DNA of 51,145 bases from UBA5336 sp038745855 (GTDB lineage: Bacteria; Pseudomonadota; Alphaproteobacteria; Caulobacterales; Hyphomonadaceae). Every line of letters starts with the position of its first letter. The first letter of the stretch is position 1. The notes under the pieces are model-generated. The model ran no database searches, was not told the DNA's origin, and worked only from the letters and a program-made list of their open reading frames with translations. The stretch lies in assembly GCA_038745855.1 (NCBI GenBank), contig JBCDLC010000023.1, positions 1-51,145 of the forward strand, written 5' to 3'. Positions 24,436 through 33,157 of this stretch are shown here, in pieces. The position numbers and the translations under genes were made by a program.

Positions 24436-25073
24436 AAGAGCGTATGAGTGATCTAAGAATCTACCGCTATCGGCGCTGGCAACCATATGATGAATTCAAC
24501 AGAAGATACGTCTTTCAGATATTCGACAGAATTCAGAGAACTCAGAGGATCTTCGACCATGTTCGCCGAGAGCTTGAGCGACGGTATCTTATGAGGAGTA
24601 TGGCTAGTACAGATAGCTATCAAAAATTGGTCGAGGAGAACACGAGAAAAATGGAGGCGACGACGCGCTCAATAGAAAAACTTCAGCGAGGCGCAACAAT
24701 GGTAAGTTGTCTTGCTGCCTTTTTTACGGGATTTTTCGCATCATCTGGAAGTTTACCTACGTTAAAGGCGTCGTTTATAAATATATCCGAGTTAGATCCG
24801 CTAATCGAGGAGCTCCTCTTTTCCCTGATGTCAGGGTTTTTTGTATTAGTGATATTTTCAGTATTTATATTCCTCTTTAAGGGGGGGCGAAAGACGAGAA
24901 AAATAACGCAGCGCATTCCGGCTAACCCACTTGGCGCTCGTGGCCTTCCCAGTAGGGGGCGCGGAGGTCTTTTCGCAGGATCTTGCCGGAGGGGTTTCTT
25001 GGCAAGGCTTCTGCGAAGTCGACGGTCTTGGGTGACTTGTATCCCGCGATCCGCTCCTTGGCGAACGCGATGA
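24411..25073 (+). CDS. Island protein of unknown function, C-terminal membrane part (frameshifted)
   Basis: The continuation of the preceding gene in the next frame. Coding-like sequence can be read back to the G6 run as 'GAYTETRNLEYYVTPLKERM'. It forms long basic helices ('RRWQPYDEFNRRYVFQIFDRI', 'RIFDHVRRELERRYLM'), then a coiled coil, then two membrane helices (about 95-112 and 137-156) ending in 'LFKGGRKTRK'. After that the frame runs 152 bases into the antisense strand of the acyl-CoA ligase gene, where composition becomes GC-rich and the residues lose sense. The native C-terminus has probably been lost at the island border. An independent start is possible at TTG 24411 or ATG 24444, but neither has a clear ribosome site. 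Confidence 0.5.
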   Translation: MEYYVTPLKERMSDLRIYRYRRWQPYDEFNRRYVFQIFDRIQRTQRIFDHVRRELERRYLMRSMASTDSYQKLVEENTRKMEATTRSIEKLQRGATMVSCLAAFFTGFFASSGSLPTLKASFINISELDPLIEELLFSLMSGFFVLVIFSVFIFLFKGGRKTRKITQRIPANPLGARGLPSRGRGGLFAGSCRRGFLARLLRSRRSWVTCIPRSAPWRTR

Positions 25074-26490
25074 TCTCGTCGGGGGATGGATCGGTGCCGG
25101 GCTTTTTGACGACGATGGCTTTCACCTCCTCGCCCCACTTTTCACTTGGCACCCCGATCACGGCGACGTCGGCCACACTTTCGTGGCCAAAGAGGGCATT
25201 TTCCACTTCGGCCGGATAAACGTTCTCTCCGCCCGAAACGATCATGTCCTTCACGCGGTCATAGATGAACAAGAAGCCGTCCTTGTCGAAGTAGCCTGCA
25301 TCGCCGGTGTGAAACCAACCGTCTCGGATCGCCTCTTCTGTCGCGTCAGGCCGGTTCCAATAGCCCTTCATCACAAAGTCGGACTGGATCACGATTTCAC
25401 CCACGGATCCGGTTTCAACGTCATCCCCATTCTCATCGACACACTTCACCAGGGTACCGGGCCAGGGCACGCCACAAGAGCGGAGTTTCTGCCAGTCGGG
25501 ATGGTGGGCTTCCGGCGGTAGGAACGTGCCGCCCCCAACAGTCTCGGTTAGGCCGTAGAGTTGGGTGAAACGGGCGTCCATGATGTCGACCGCTTCCTTC
25601 AGAAGGTCTTCGGCAATGGGCGAGCCGCCATAGAAAACCTGTTTCAGGGACGAGAAATCGACGGTCCGGACATCCGGCTGCTGCGTCAGCATCAGGATGA
25701 CGGCGGGAACCCAGAAAGCATGCACGATCCGGTGTTCTGGCAGCAGCTTGAGGATGAGGGCAGGGTCAATCTCGCGCAGGACGATCGTTTTCGCGCCCTG
25801 CAGCGATGCCAACAGTCCGACATTCACACCGGCAACGTGGAAGAGCGGCATCGCGTTCATCACGGCGTCGCCGGCATCATAGCTGGACCATTCCAGTTCC
25901 GCTGCTTGTCCGAAAAAGCCCATGTAGTTGGCGTCGGTGAGTTGAACGCCCTTGGGCATTCCCGTCGTCCCGGAGGTGTAGAGCTGGATGATATCGTCAT
26001 TCGGGTCGATCGGCCGTTTCGGGTCCACCGCCGACTGTCGACCACGCCAATCGTCGTAGGATGGCCAGGTGCCGTGGCCACCATCCACCGCGATGATGCT
26101 TTTCAGGTTCGGGCAATTGGGCGCGAGCGCTTCGATGACATCGTAGAAGTCAGCTGTCACGAACAGGACGCTCATGGCGCTATCGGTGATGATGAACTCG
26201 ATTTCGGGCGGGGCCAGCCGGTTGTTGACGGCGCAGGCTGCCATCCCCGCTTTCATGCAGCCGAAGGCGAGCTCGTAATAGATGTCCATGTTCTTGCCGA
26301 GCCAACCGATCCGGTCCTGGTGCTGCGCGCCAGCAGCAACAAGCCCGTTCGAGACCTGTGACGACCGGGCATCCAGCGTCGCGAAAGTGGTCTCACGCCC
26401 CTCGAACCAGAAAGCGGCTTCCGCACCCCTTAATTGGGCCTGAACCCTTGGGATATCAGCGACGTGAAGTATGTTCTCGAGATCAATCAT
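24922..26490 (-). CDS. Acyl-CoA synthetase (AMP-forming, fatty-acid CoA ligase type)
   Basis: A 522-residue ANL-superfamily enzyme that activates a carboxylate as acyl-AMP and transfers it to CoA. The P-loop is 'LYTSGTTGMPKG' (about 165-176). Further motifs are 'YGLTET', 'GWFHTGDAGYFDKDGFLFIYDRVKDMIVSGGENVYPAEVE' (AMP and hinge motifs) and 'PRNPSGKILRK' with the catalytic lysine near the C-terminus. Length fits the family. The ATG at 26490 is the likely start, though the ribosome site is weak and a GTG lies three codons upstream. It diverges from metY; its 3' end is overlapped by the antisense island frame. With the acyl-CoA dehydrogenase and carboxylase genes it suggests local acyl-CoA catabolism. 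Confidence 0.92.
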   Translation of the reverse strand: MIDLENILHVADIPRVQAQLRGAEAAFWFEGRETTFATLDARSSQVSNGLVAAGAQHQDRIGWLGKNMDIYYELAFGCMKAGMAACAVNNRLAPPEIEFIITDSAMSVLFVTADFYDVIEALAPNCPNLKSIIAVDGGHGTWPSYDDWRGRQSAVDPKRPIDPNDDIIQLYTSGTTGMPKGVQLTDANYMGFFGQAAELEWSSYDAGDAVMNAMPLFHVAGVNVGLLASLQGAKTIVLREIDPALILKLLPEHRIVHAFWVPAVILMLTQQPDVRTVDFSSLKQVFYGGSPIAEDLLKEAVDIMDARFTQLYGLTETVGGGTFLPPEAHHPDWQKLRSCGVPWPGTLVKCVDENGDDVETGSVGEIVIQSDFVMKGYWNRPDATEEAIRDGWFHTGDAGYFDKDGFLFIYDRVKDMIVSGGENVYPAEVENALFGHESVADVAVIGVPSEKWGEEVKAIVVKKPGTDPSPDEIIAFAKERIAGYKSPKTVDFAEALPRNPSGKILRKDLRAPYWEGHERQVG

Positions 26491-26639
26491 GGCGGGCACC
26501 CAACATTGCTACACGCGATTTTGACGCCGCTTTTCTTGCGGTCAACACTTATGCGAAGCCAATGCTTGGTCTACAGCCGAAGCAGAAATTGCGACCAATT
26601 ATCAACGAGACACACCGCAGACTTAAGAAGGAGCCTCGC

Positions 26640-27947
26640 ATGACCGGTTTCGCCACACGTGCCATCCACGCCGGCGCCCAGCCTGACCCCGTAACAGGCT
26701 CTCGCGCCCAACCTATCCACCAGACCACGAGCTTCGTGTTCAAGGATGCTGACCACGCCGCGAACCTCTTTGCCCTGCAAGAGTTCGGGGACATCTACAC
26801 GCGTATCGGGAACCCAACGACCGGGGCGCTCGAAGCGCGCGTCGCTGATCTTGAGGGCGGCACCATGGGCGTGGCGGTCGCATCCGGGCATGCTGCGCAG
26901 CTTGTTGCCATGCATGTGCTGATGCAGCCGGGCGCGAACATCGTCGCAGCGAAACAGCTTTATGGCGGGTCCATCAACCAATTGAACCACGCGATCACCA
27001 AGTTCGGCTGGTCCGTGAAATGGGCCGATATCGATGATCTCTCGACCTTTGAAGCCGCTATCGATGGCAACACCCGCATGGTCTTTTCCGAGAGCCTCGC
27101 CAATCCGGGCGGCCTCGTGACGGACATGGCGGCGGTTGCCGAAATTGCCCACCGGCACGGCCTGCCCTACGTGGTCGATAACACGATGGCATCGCCTTAC
27201 CTTTGCCGGCCCTTGGAGCATGGCGCTGACATCATCGTCGAAAGCCTCACCAAGTTCATTGGCGGGCACGGCAATTCGATCGGCGGGATCCTGGTCGACG
27301 GCGGTAAATTTGATTGGAGAGCGCAAGCTACGAAATTTCCGACCCTTACCGAGCCGCTACCCTTCTATAATGACATGATCCTCGCCGACGCGTTCGGCGC
27401 CCTCCCGCTCGGCCCGGATGGTGCTGCCATTGATGTTGCTTTCGCCATTGCCGCGCGGGCCTACGCCCTGCGTGATCTCGGCCCAGCCCTGTCGCCGTTC
27501 AATGCCTTCATGATCATGACAGGATGCGAGACCCTTCCGCTGAGGATGGATCGCCACTGCGCCAATGCCCTATCGGTTGCCGAATGGCTGCAGGGCCACG
27601 AGAAGGTCGCATGGGTCCGGTATGCAGGCTTGGCTGGAGATGCCCACCATGGGCGTGCCGCGACCTATCTACCCAAAGGTGCGGGTGCCGTTTTCACCTT
27701 CGGGCTCAAGGGCGGCTACGATGCCGGTAAGGCCCTGGTCTCGAATGCAGAGCTTTTCAGCCATCTCGCAAATATCGGCGACACGCGCTCGCTGATCATC
27801 CACCCCGCTTCGACGACCCACAGCCAGCTGACGGACGAGCAGAAAACGGCCGCAGGTGCCGCCCCCGATACGGTCAGGCTGTCAGTCGGGATCGAGGACG
27901 TTTCGGATATCATCGCGGACCTCGACCAGGCCCTGGCATCGGTCTGA
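26640..27947 (+). CDS. metY: O-acetylhomoserine sulfhydrylase / Cys-Met PLP enzyme (MetY)
   Basis: A 435-residue PLP enzyme that makes homocysteine from O-acetylhomoserine and sulfide. Motifs: 'TRAIHAGAQPDPVTGSRAQPIHQTTSFVF' at the N-terminus, 'YTRIGNPTTGALEARVADLEGG', 'ASGHAAQLVA', 'YVVDNTMASPYLCRPLEHGADIIVESLTKFIGGHGNSIGG' with the Schiff-base Lys in SLTK, and C-terminal 'HPASTTHSQL' and 'VRLSVGIEDVSDIIADLDQAL'. Length (over 420) favours MetY over cystathionine synthase-type enzymes. AAGGAG precedes the ATG by about six bases. The 149-base region up to the divergent ligase holds no gene; a SAM-II riboswitch, common before such genes in alphaproteobacteria, was looked for and not recognised. 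Confidence 0.93.
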   Translation: MTGFATRAIHAGAQPDPVTGSRAQPIHQTTSFVFKDADHAANLFALQEFGDIYTRIGNPTTGALEARVADLEGGTMGVAVASGHAAQLVAMHVLMQPGANIVAAKQLYGGSINQLNHAITKFGWSVKWADIDDLSTFEAAIDGNTRMVFSESLANPGGLVTDMAAVAEIAHRHGLPYVVDNTMASPYLCRPLEHGADIIVESLTKFIGGHGNSIGGILVDGGKFDWRAQATKFPTLTEPLPFYNDMILADAFGALPLGPDGAAIDVAFAIAARAYALRDLGPALSPFNAFMIMTGCETLPLRMDRHCANALSVAEWLQGHEKVAWVRYAGLAGDAHHGRAATYLPKGAGAVFTFGLKGGYDAGKALVSNAELFSHLANIGDTRSLIIHPASTTHSQLTDEQKTAAGAAPDTVRLSVGIEDVSDIIADLDQALASV

Positions 27948-27962
27948 CAGGTCTCCCCGGGA

Positions 27963-30077
27963 TCAGAATGTCCCGGAAAAGCCCACCACGAGAATCTGGC
28001 CAAAGTCTCGATCAAACTTGAGGCGTTGGCTCACAGGGCCGAGCCGATCATTTTCGAAGACCAGCCGAGTTTGCCGGTCGGTCTGGTCATAGATGTTGGC
28101 AACCCGCACAAACGCGTTGAGGCCAAACAAGTCCTTGTGCTCGAATTGAACCGATCCGAAGCCGGGAAGGGAATTATTCGATGAGATCTCGTCGATCCTG
28201 AAGATCTGCGCGCTTCGGTTCTGCTCATAAGCCGTGGATACGGCATAGGGCGTGCCTGGGATATCCCAACGCAGCTCCGCAAACACGAAACTGACCTCGT
28301 CATCGAGCGTGTTTCGCCTGTCGCTGAAGCGCCGTTTCTGGCCTGTTAGCGGATCCACAACTTCGGAGAGTTGGGCGTCCGCTACAAGCTCTAGCTGCAC
28401 ACCATTCAATCCGAATTGGTCCAGGCGGAGCGTTGTATCCAACCGTACGCCAGAGAGCTGGGCGCTGTCGATGTTTCCCGGCCCTGTCAGACCATCTCCC
28501 AGGGGAACCTGGTCGACAAGGTCCTCGATTTCCTCGTGGAATACGGTGAACGTTGCCCCCCCTAGGTCCCCGAACTTTCGGTCGATCTGTAGCTCGAACC
28601 GCCAGGTCTGGTCCGGGACGATGGACCTGTTGCCACCCTCCTGGTTTTCATCGTTCAGATCTCGCGTCGAGACGAAATCGAACAAGCTCAGCTGTCCCAC
28701 CTCCCGGTCTACCCGAAGTGTGGTCGTCAACGCGTCGCTGACTTCGTAGGTGGCTGCGATATAGCCTTTCGGGCGGATGAACTCATCAACATTACTATCG
28801 ATCCCAACCTCTGACGCCAGCTCTGAGTACTCGCCTGCAAGTGACGCCTGGAGCGAGAGTTTTGGTGTGACCTGCCGCGTATGCGTGATGCTGATCTCGG
28901 AGCGGTTTTCATCGACGAGGACAGGCGTCGAACGGTCTTCGAGTTGAAAGGCGCCTGCCATGTCGGTCGTGAGGAAATCCGAGCCCGCGTCGAGCCGGTT
29001 GTAGGCCTGCTCCGCTGCGATCTGCCAGTCGCGGCCCACCCCAGTAGACCAGTCGTACTCCACTCGCCCGATGGCCTCGTTCTCGATGAAGTCCTGAACA
29101 AACCGAACCCCACTGGCGAGATCATTCGTGACGAGATCTCGTTCGATTACCTGGTTGGCGAACCGGCTGTCTTCGTGGCGATAATAGCCGATGAGCTTGA
29201 GCTTCCCACTCCGGAAGGGAAGCGCGTAATCGCCGCTGGTTTCAGAATTCCACTCATCCTCGCCGCCCCGGAAAACCCGGAAAATGTCGTCGCCGGCCGG
29301 GCGAAGCCGCGGACCGCGTAACCGCCGCGTGAAATTGAAGTCTGCGTAGGAAACGCTGAGATTTGCTTCGTGACCATTGGGCGGTGTCCAACCCAGCGCA
29401 ATGGTGCCTTCGTTGAAGGCGTCGAGCCCCTCAAAGTCTTCGTCCCGGCGTTCAACAAGATTGCCAGCCGCATCGAATACGAATTCTGGACCGTTATTTC
29501 CAAATCGGTTTCCCGAAATATCAAGCCCGACCGTCCAGCTCAGATCCCCCAGTTTGCCCGACAGCGACGCCTCTCCCTCATTGTAACGCGGCTCGAGGCG
29601 TTCGCGGAGACGGACATTCCAGTCGAGGACGCCCGACAACCCTTCCCCGCTGGTCACGACGTTGACGACCTGGCCCGAAAGCCCAGGAATGCCGAGCGTT
29701 GAGGCGTCCACCAATTCGATGCGCAGAACCCGTTCGGCTGGGATGCGGCCAAGCACAGCGACGGCATCATTCGACTTGCCGCTGAGCCGCTCGCCATTGA
29801 TGAGGACATTGCTCGACGCCTGGCCAAGCCCCCGCGACTGCTCGACCCGGTCAATCGAAAACCCCGGCACTTGTTCAACCATGTCCAGGGCCGTGACCGG
29901 CGAGAAGCGTTCGAAGTCGGCGGGCAGAAAGGCGATGCGTCCACCCGCTTCGGTCTCACCCGGTGCAGAAGCAGCGGCAAGCCGTTCCGCCTCGCCCGCA
30001 TCGAGCACGGCTTGCGCGGCTGCCGGGAGGGATGAGAGTGCAGAAAAGGCAGCAAGATACGCCCAGTGCGTCGCCAT
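27963..30077 (-). CDS. TonB-dependent receptor
   Basis: A 704-residue outer-membrane receptor with a signal peptide (about 1-22, 'MATHWAYLAAFSALSSLPAAAQ') and no STN domain. The plug region is short and divergent: 'FSPVTALDMVEQVPGFSIDRVEQSRGLGQASSNVLINGERLSGKSNDA' and 'RIELVDASTLGIPGLSGQVVNVVT' correspond to the plug strands that carry NVLINGxR and end with VVNVVT. The barrel ends in 'QILVVGFSGTF' with terminal Phe. This divergent plug resembles receptors annotated only as TonB-dependent receptor plug proteins in caulobacters and sphingomonads. GAGGAG lies six bases before the ATG. A membrane AraC-type regulator lies directly upstream on the same strand. Ligand unknown. Confidence 0.88.
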   Translation of the reverse strand: MATHWAYLAAFSALSSLPAAAQAVLDAGEAERLAAASAPGETEAGGRIAFLPADFERFSPVTALDMVEQVPGFSIDRVEQSRGLGQASSNVLINGERLSGKSNDAVAVLGRIPAERVLRIELVDASTLGIPGLSGQVVNVVTSGEGLSGVLDWNVRLRERLEPRYNEGEASLSGKLGDLSWTVGLDISGNRFGNNGPEFVFDAAGNLVERRDEDFEGLDAFNEGTIALGWTPPNGHEANLSVSYADFNFTRRLRGPRLRPAGDDIFRVFRGGEDEWNSETSGDYALPFRSGKLKLIGYYRHEDSRFANQVIERDLVTNDLASGVRFVQDFIENEAIGRVEYDWSTGVGRDWQIAAEQAYNRLDAGSDFLTTDMAGAFQLEDRSTPVLVDENRSEISITHTRQVTPKLSLQASLAGEYSELASEVGIDSNVDEFIRPKGYIAATYEVSDALTTTLRVDREVGQLSLFDFVSTRDLNDENQEGGNRSIVPDQTWRFELQIDRKFGDLGGATFTVFHEEIEDLVDQVPLGDGLTGPGNIDSAQLSGVRLDTTLRLDQFGLNGVQLELVADAQLSEVVDPLTGQKRRFSDRRNTLDDEVSFVFAELRWDIPGTPYAVSTAYEQNRSAQIFRIDEISSNNSLPGFGSVQFEHKDLFGLNAFVRVANIYDQTDRQTRLVFENDRLGPVSQRLKFDRDFGQILVVGFSGTF

Positions 30078-30133
30078 GGGTGTCTCCTCGAACAGATCAT
30101 CACTGATACTGCGGGCGAAAGAGGCGAAATTGC

Positions 30134-30166
30134 TCCCTATCACAAGGGGAAATCCCCATTTAGGGA
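30134..30166. promoter_or_regulatory. Nested dyad before the second TonB receptor gene
   Basis: TCCCTA ... GGGG-AAAT-CCCC ... TAGGGA: an inner 4-bp-arm hairpin nested in an outer perfect 6-bp dyad, 57-89 bases upstream of the receptor ATG and just after the AraC gene. It may be the binding site of that regulator or a leader hairpin. Confidence 0.4.
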
Positions 30167-30185
30167 AGAAAGACTACACGTGTGG

Positions 30186-31202
30186 TCAAGATGTCACGGC
30201 AACCGTAGCGTGAACGCGTTTGAACTGGCTCGGCGTCATTCCGGTTTTGGCCTTGAACGCCCGATTGAAGGGGCCGAGTGAGCCAAAGCCGCATGCCATC
30301 GCAACGTCGAGGATCGATTGCCCTGATAAAGCAGGATCGACCAGAAGCGCCTCTGCCTCGTCTACGCGGTAGGCATTGATCATCTGATTGAAATTGCCAT
30401 AGCCGAGATCTCCCGTGATGCACTGGGTGACCTTGTAATCGGGCTGCCTCAGGCGCTGCGCGATATCAGCGACCTTGAGATCGGGATCAAGGAAGACCCG
30501 ATCCTGCTCCAGCAAGGCGGTGAGACGTTTGGCGATTTCAGGGCGTGCCCGTGCCGCTGTCGCTTCCGCAGCCTCGTTCGCCCGCGCCGTCAGGATCCGG
30601 CGACGGTGCTGGAATGCAGCCGTGGCGCCGCAAAGGGCAATCGTCGCGAGGGCTGTGCGGGTCTGATCCTGGACGGCGGCAAATTCAGGGAGATCAACGA
30701 CCAGCGACGCAGCCATCGTTGACAGGAAGCCAATGGCAACGATGAGGCGAAATTTCCGATGTGCCTGGTCGCGACGGATACCGTCTATCGTTTCCACAAA
30801 GGTCATGATCAGCATCGCAGATGCCATCAACCCCTGGATCTGCCGCAGGTACCCAAGGGCGCCAGACTGGGATCCTGACCCATCGAAATAAAGAACCACG
30901 CACGATGCATAAAACGTCGCGATAATGAGCCATGGCCAAAGGTCCCGATGGGCCCCTTCCCGAAATAGAGCACGGGCGAACATCCATGCCCAGCCACAGG
31001 GGATCAATCCTACCAGCGTGAGCAACACTCCGAGGATTGGGACGTCGAACAGAAACGACTGGTGCAGGACAAATGCAGCAATAGAGACGGAAAACAAAGC
31101 CCAACAGAGGAAAAGAAACGGTTGCTCACCCTTCGGCCACCACGGCATGGCAGGAGGCTTTGCGCTGGAAACTGTCGCCAGACCGATTGATGCTGAAACC
31201 AT
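30186..31202 (-). CDS. Membrane-embedded AraC-family regulator
   Basis: 338 residues. The N-terminal two thirds hold several membrane helices (about 28-46, 53-72, 88-104, 118-135, 148-168 and 178-198). The C-terminus is an AraC/XylS DNA-binding domain: 'FLDPDLKVADIAQRLRQPDYKVTQCITGDLGYGNFNQMINAYRVDEAEALL' for the first helix-turn-helix and 'SILDVAMACGFGSLGPFNRAFKAKTGMTPSQFKR' for the second. The architecture suggests a sensor in the membrane that binds DNA directly. GAGG lies seven bases before the ATG. It is followed on the same strand by a TonB receptor and is divergent from a DUF2306 membrane protein, both likely targets. Confidence 0.9.
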   Translation of the reverse strand: MVSASIGLATVSSAKPPAMPWWPKGEQPFLFLCWALFSVSIAAFVLHQSFLFDVPILGVLLTLVGLIPCGWAWMFARALFREGAHRDLWPWLIIATFYASCVVLYFDGSGSQSGALGYLRQIQGLMASAMLIMTFVETIDGIRRDQAHRKFRLIVAIGFLSTMAASLVVDLPEFAAVQDQTRTALATIALCGATAAFQHRRRILTARANEAAEATAARARPEIAKRLTALLEQDRVFLDPDLKVADIAQRLRQPDYKVTQCITGDLGYGNFNQMINAYRVDEAEALLVDPALSGQSILDVAMACGFGSLGPFNRAFKAKTGMTPSQFKRVHATVAVTS

Positions 31203-31360
31203 ATCAAAGCCTCACGCGCTTTCCGAACGATAACAATAGCACGAAATCAGCTGAATTCACCGTTGTCGCTGGTCGATTTCGAAATCGGCAAGACAACGCG
31301 CACCAAAGATTTCCATCCGTGATCCCGGCAGCACGAAGCCGCACCGTCGAAAGGATCACT

Positions 31361-32170
31361 ATGACCGTTGTCACCCATGAAATCCCAGGCAGCCCTCCAA
31401 GAGTTCGGCGCTTCGGTGCCGTCTGGCTCTGCATTGCCGGTTTTGGCCAGATTGCCTTTATCGGTTTCATCCTCCTTCACTACGGCCTCCCCACGGTGGC
31501 TGGGCAGTGGGAAGCCTGGAATGAGAAACCTCTGATCGATGGCCATAAGCCAGGGGACACGGGCGGAAACGTTGTTTTCATCCTGCATGTCCTTGGCGCG
31601 GCGATCATGACCGGCGCAGGACTGCTTCAACTCATTCCGGTGCTTCGGCGCCGGATGCCGAAGGTCCACCGGTGGTCCGGACGCACCTTTATCGCGCTGG
31701 CGGTGGGGATGGCATTGAGTGGACTTTGGCTCGTTTGGGTGCGCGGCACCTATCTCTCAATCCCAGCGGCAGTTTTTGTTTCGATCAACGCGATCATCAT
31801 CCTCGTATGCTCGGGCTTTACTCTACAACGGGCGATGGTCCGGAAATTCGCTGAGCATGAGCGCTGGGCCCTGCGGGCATTCTTGGCGGCCAGCGGGGTT
31901 TGGTTTCTGCGGGTTGAGATGATGGCTTGGATGCTGCTCAATCAGGGTCCACGCGGCATGAATACCACCATGTCAGGGCCGGCCGACATCGGGATACAGT
32001 TCGGCAGTTTCATTCTGCCGTTGTTGGTTCTGGAACTCTATTTCCGTATGCGGGACAGGCGCCAGTATCGCATCGCTTGGCCGGCCGCCGCGGCCATGAC
32101 CGCAATCATTGCGCTCACAGCCGTGGGGATTGCCGGGACCATCGCCTTCATGTGGATGCCGTATCTTTAA
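31361..32170 (+). CDS. DUF2306 multi-pass membrane protein
   Basis: 269 residues with about seven membrane helices. The signature 'HVLGAAIMTGAGLLQLIPVLRRRMPKVHRWSGRTF' (about 70-104) is the DUF2306 core: a His in a membrane helix followed by H-R-x-x-G-R. Further conserved positions are 'EHERWALRAFL' and 'RVEMMAW'. The conserved histidines suggest haem or metal binding, which is inference. AAGGA lies five bases before the ATG. It is divergent from the AraC gene (158-base gap without a gene) and stands upstream of ddl, where most relatives have murB or murC. Confidence 0.82.
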   Translation: MTVVTHEIPGSPPRVRRFGAVWLCIAGFGQIAFIGFILLHYGLPTVAGQWEAWNEKPLIDGHKPGDTGGNVVFILHVLGAAIMTGAGLLQLIPVLRRRMPKVHRWSGRTFIALAVGMALSGLWLVWVRGTYLSIPAAVFVSINAIIILVCSGFTLQRAMVRKFAEHERWALRAFLAASGVWFLRVEMMAWMLLNQGPRGMNTTMSGPADIGIQFGSFILPLLVLELYFRMRDRRQYRIAWPAAAAMTAIIALTAVGIAGTIAFMWMPYL

Positions 32171-32248
32171 TCTGCCTCGCCGCCGCCGCTTTCACGTTTC
32201 ATGAACCTTCAGCGCCGACGAAAGGTGTGGTGGTGAGGAGTGCGGCAA

Positions 32249-33157
32249 ATGACAAACGTCGCGGTGGTGTATGGCGGTTGGTCGTCCGAGCGGGACGTCT
32301 CAATCAGCTCGGGCACACAGATGGCGCGGGCCGCCCGTGCTGCCGGCTACGACATCACTGAGATCGATGCCAATCGGAGCCTCTCGAGCCAGATCGAAGC
32401 TGCGGCTCCTGACATCGTGCTGAACGGCTTGCACGGTCCCTGGGGCGAGGACGGCTGTGTCCAGGGCCTCTTCGAGGTGCTCGGCATTCCCTACACCCAT
32501 TCTGGCGTGAGAGCTTCGGCGGTCGCCATGGACAAGCGCCTCTCAAAGGCGATCTTCAGACAGCACGGGCTCGAGATCGCCGAGGATGTTCCGGTGACCC
32601 GTGCCGAAGCGGCTGCGGCCCACCCGCTCAAGCCGCCTTACGTCATCAAGCCCGTCGCCGAAGGATCAAGCTTTGGCATCGTGATCGTGCGCGAAGGGAA
32701 TAACGGCCCCAGCCAGGCGGTCCTGGCCGATGACTGGACCTATGGTGACGATCTCATGGCCGAGGAATTCATCCAGGGCCGCGAACTCACGGTCGGTGTC
32801 ATGGGCGACCGCCCGCTTGGTGTAACAGAGATTATGACTTTACGAGAGTTTTACGACTTCGACGCAAAGTACGCTTCAGGCGGATCGCGTCATGCCTTTC
32901 CGGCAGACCTGCCCGACCAGATCACGCAGAAAGCCATGGATATGGCGCTCAAGGCCCATGAGGTTCTTGGATGCCGAGGTGTGACGCGGTCGGATTTTCG
33001 CCTGGATGAAAAGAATGACCGGCTCGTGATTTTGGAGACCAATACCCAGCCTGGCATGACGCCAACCTCGCTCGTTCCCGAGCAAGCCGCTGGAGTGGGG
33101 ATCGCTTTCGAAGAGCTGGTGCGTTGGATGATAGAGGATGCATCGTGCCCAAGGTGA
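32249..33157 (+). CDS. ddl: D-alanine--D-alanine ligase
   Basis: An ATP-grasp enzyme of 302 residues that makes the D-Ala-D-Ala dipeptide of peptidoglycan. It has 'VVYGGWSSERDVSISSG' (N-terminal substrate site), 'NGLHGPWGEDGCVQGLFEVLGIPYTHSG', 'PPYVIKPVAEGSSFGIVIV' (ATP-binding lysine and loop), 'EEFIQGRELTVGVMG', 'SDFRLDEKNDRLVILETNTQPGMTPTSLVP' with metal ligands, and the C-terminal 'AFEELVRWMIEDA'. The ATG at 32249 has GAGGAG eight bases upstream. ftsQ begins inside its last codons (13-base overlap). This is the usual alphaproteobacterial dcw order ddl-ftsQ-ftsA-ftsZ, but the mur genes normally found upstream are absent. Confidence 0.95.
   Translation: MTNVAVVYGGWSSERDVSISSGTQMARAARAAGYDITEIDANRSLSSQIEAAAPDIVLNGLHGPWGEDGCVQGLFEVLGIPYTHSGVRASAVAMDKRLSKAIFRQHGLEIAEDVPVTRAEAAAAHPLKPPYVIKPVAEGSSFGIVIVREGNNGPSQAVLADDWTYGDDLMAEEFIQGRELTVGVMGDRPLGVTEIMTLREFYDFDAKYASGGSRHAFPADLPDQITQKAMDMALKAHEVLGCRGVTRSDFRLDEKNDRLVILETNTQPGMTPTSLVPEQAAGVGIAFEELVRWMIEDASCPR

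Noticed and set aside
26491..26639. SAM-II type riboswitch before metY
   Set aside because: Searched for by eye because it is common there in alphaproteobacteria. The conserved pseudoknot sequence was not found.
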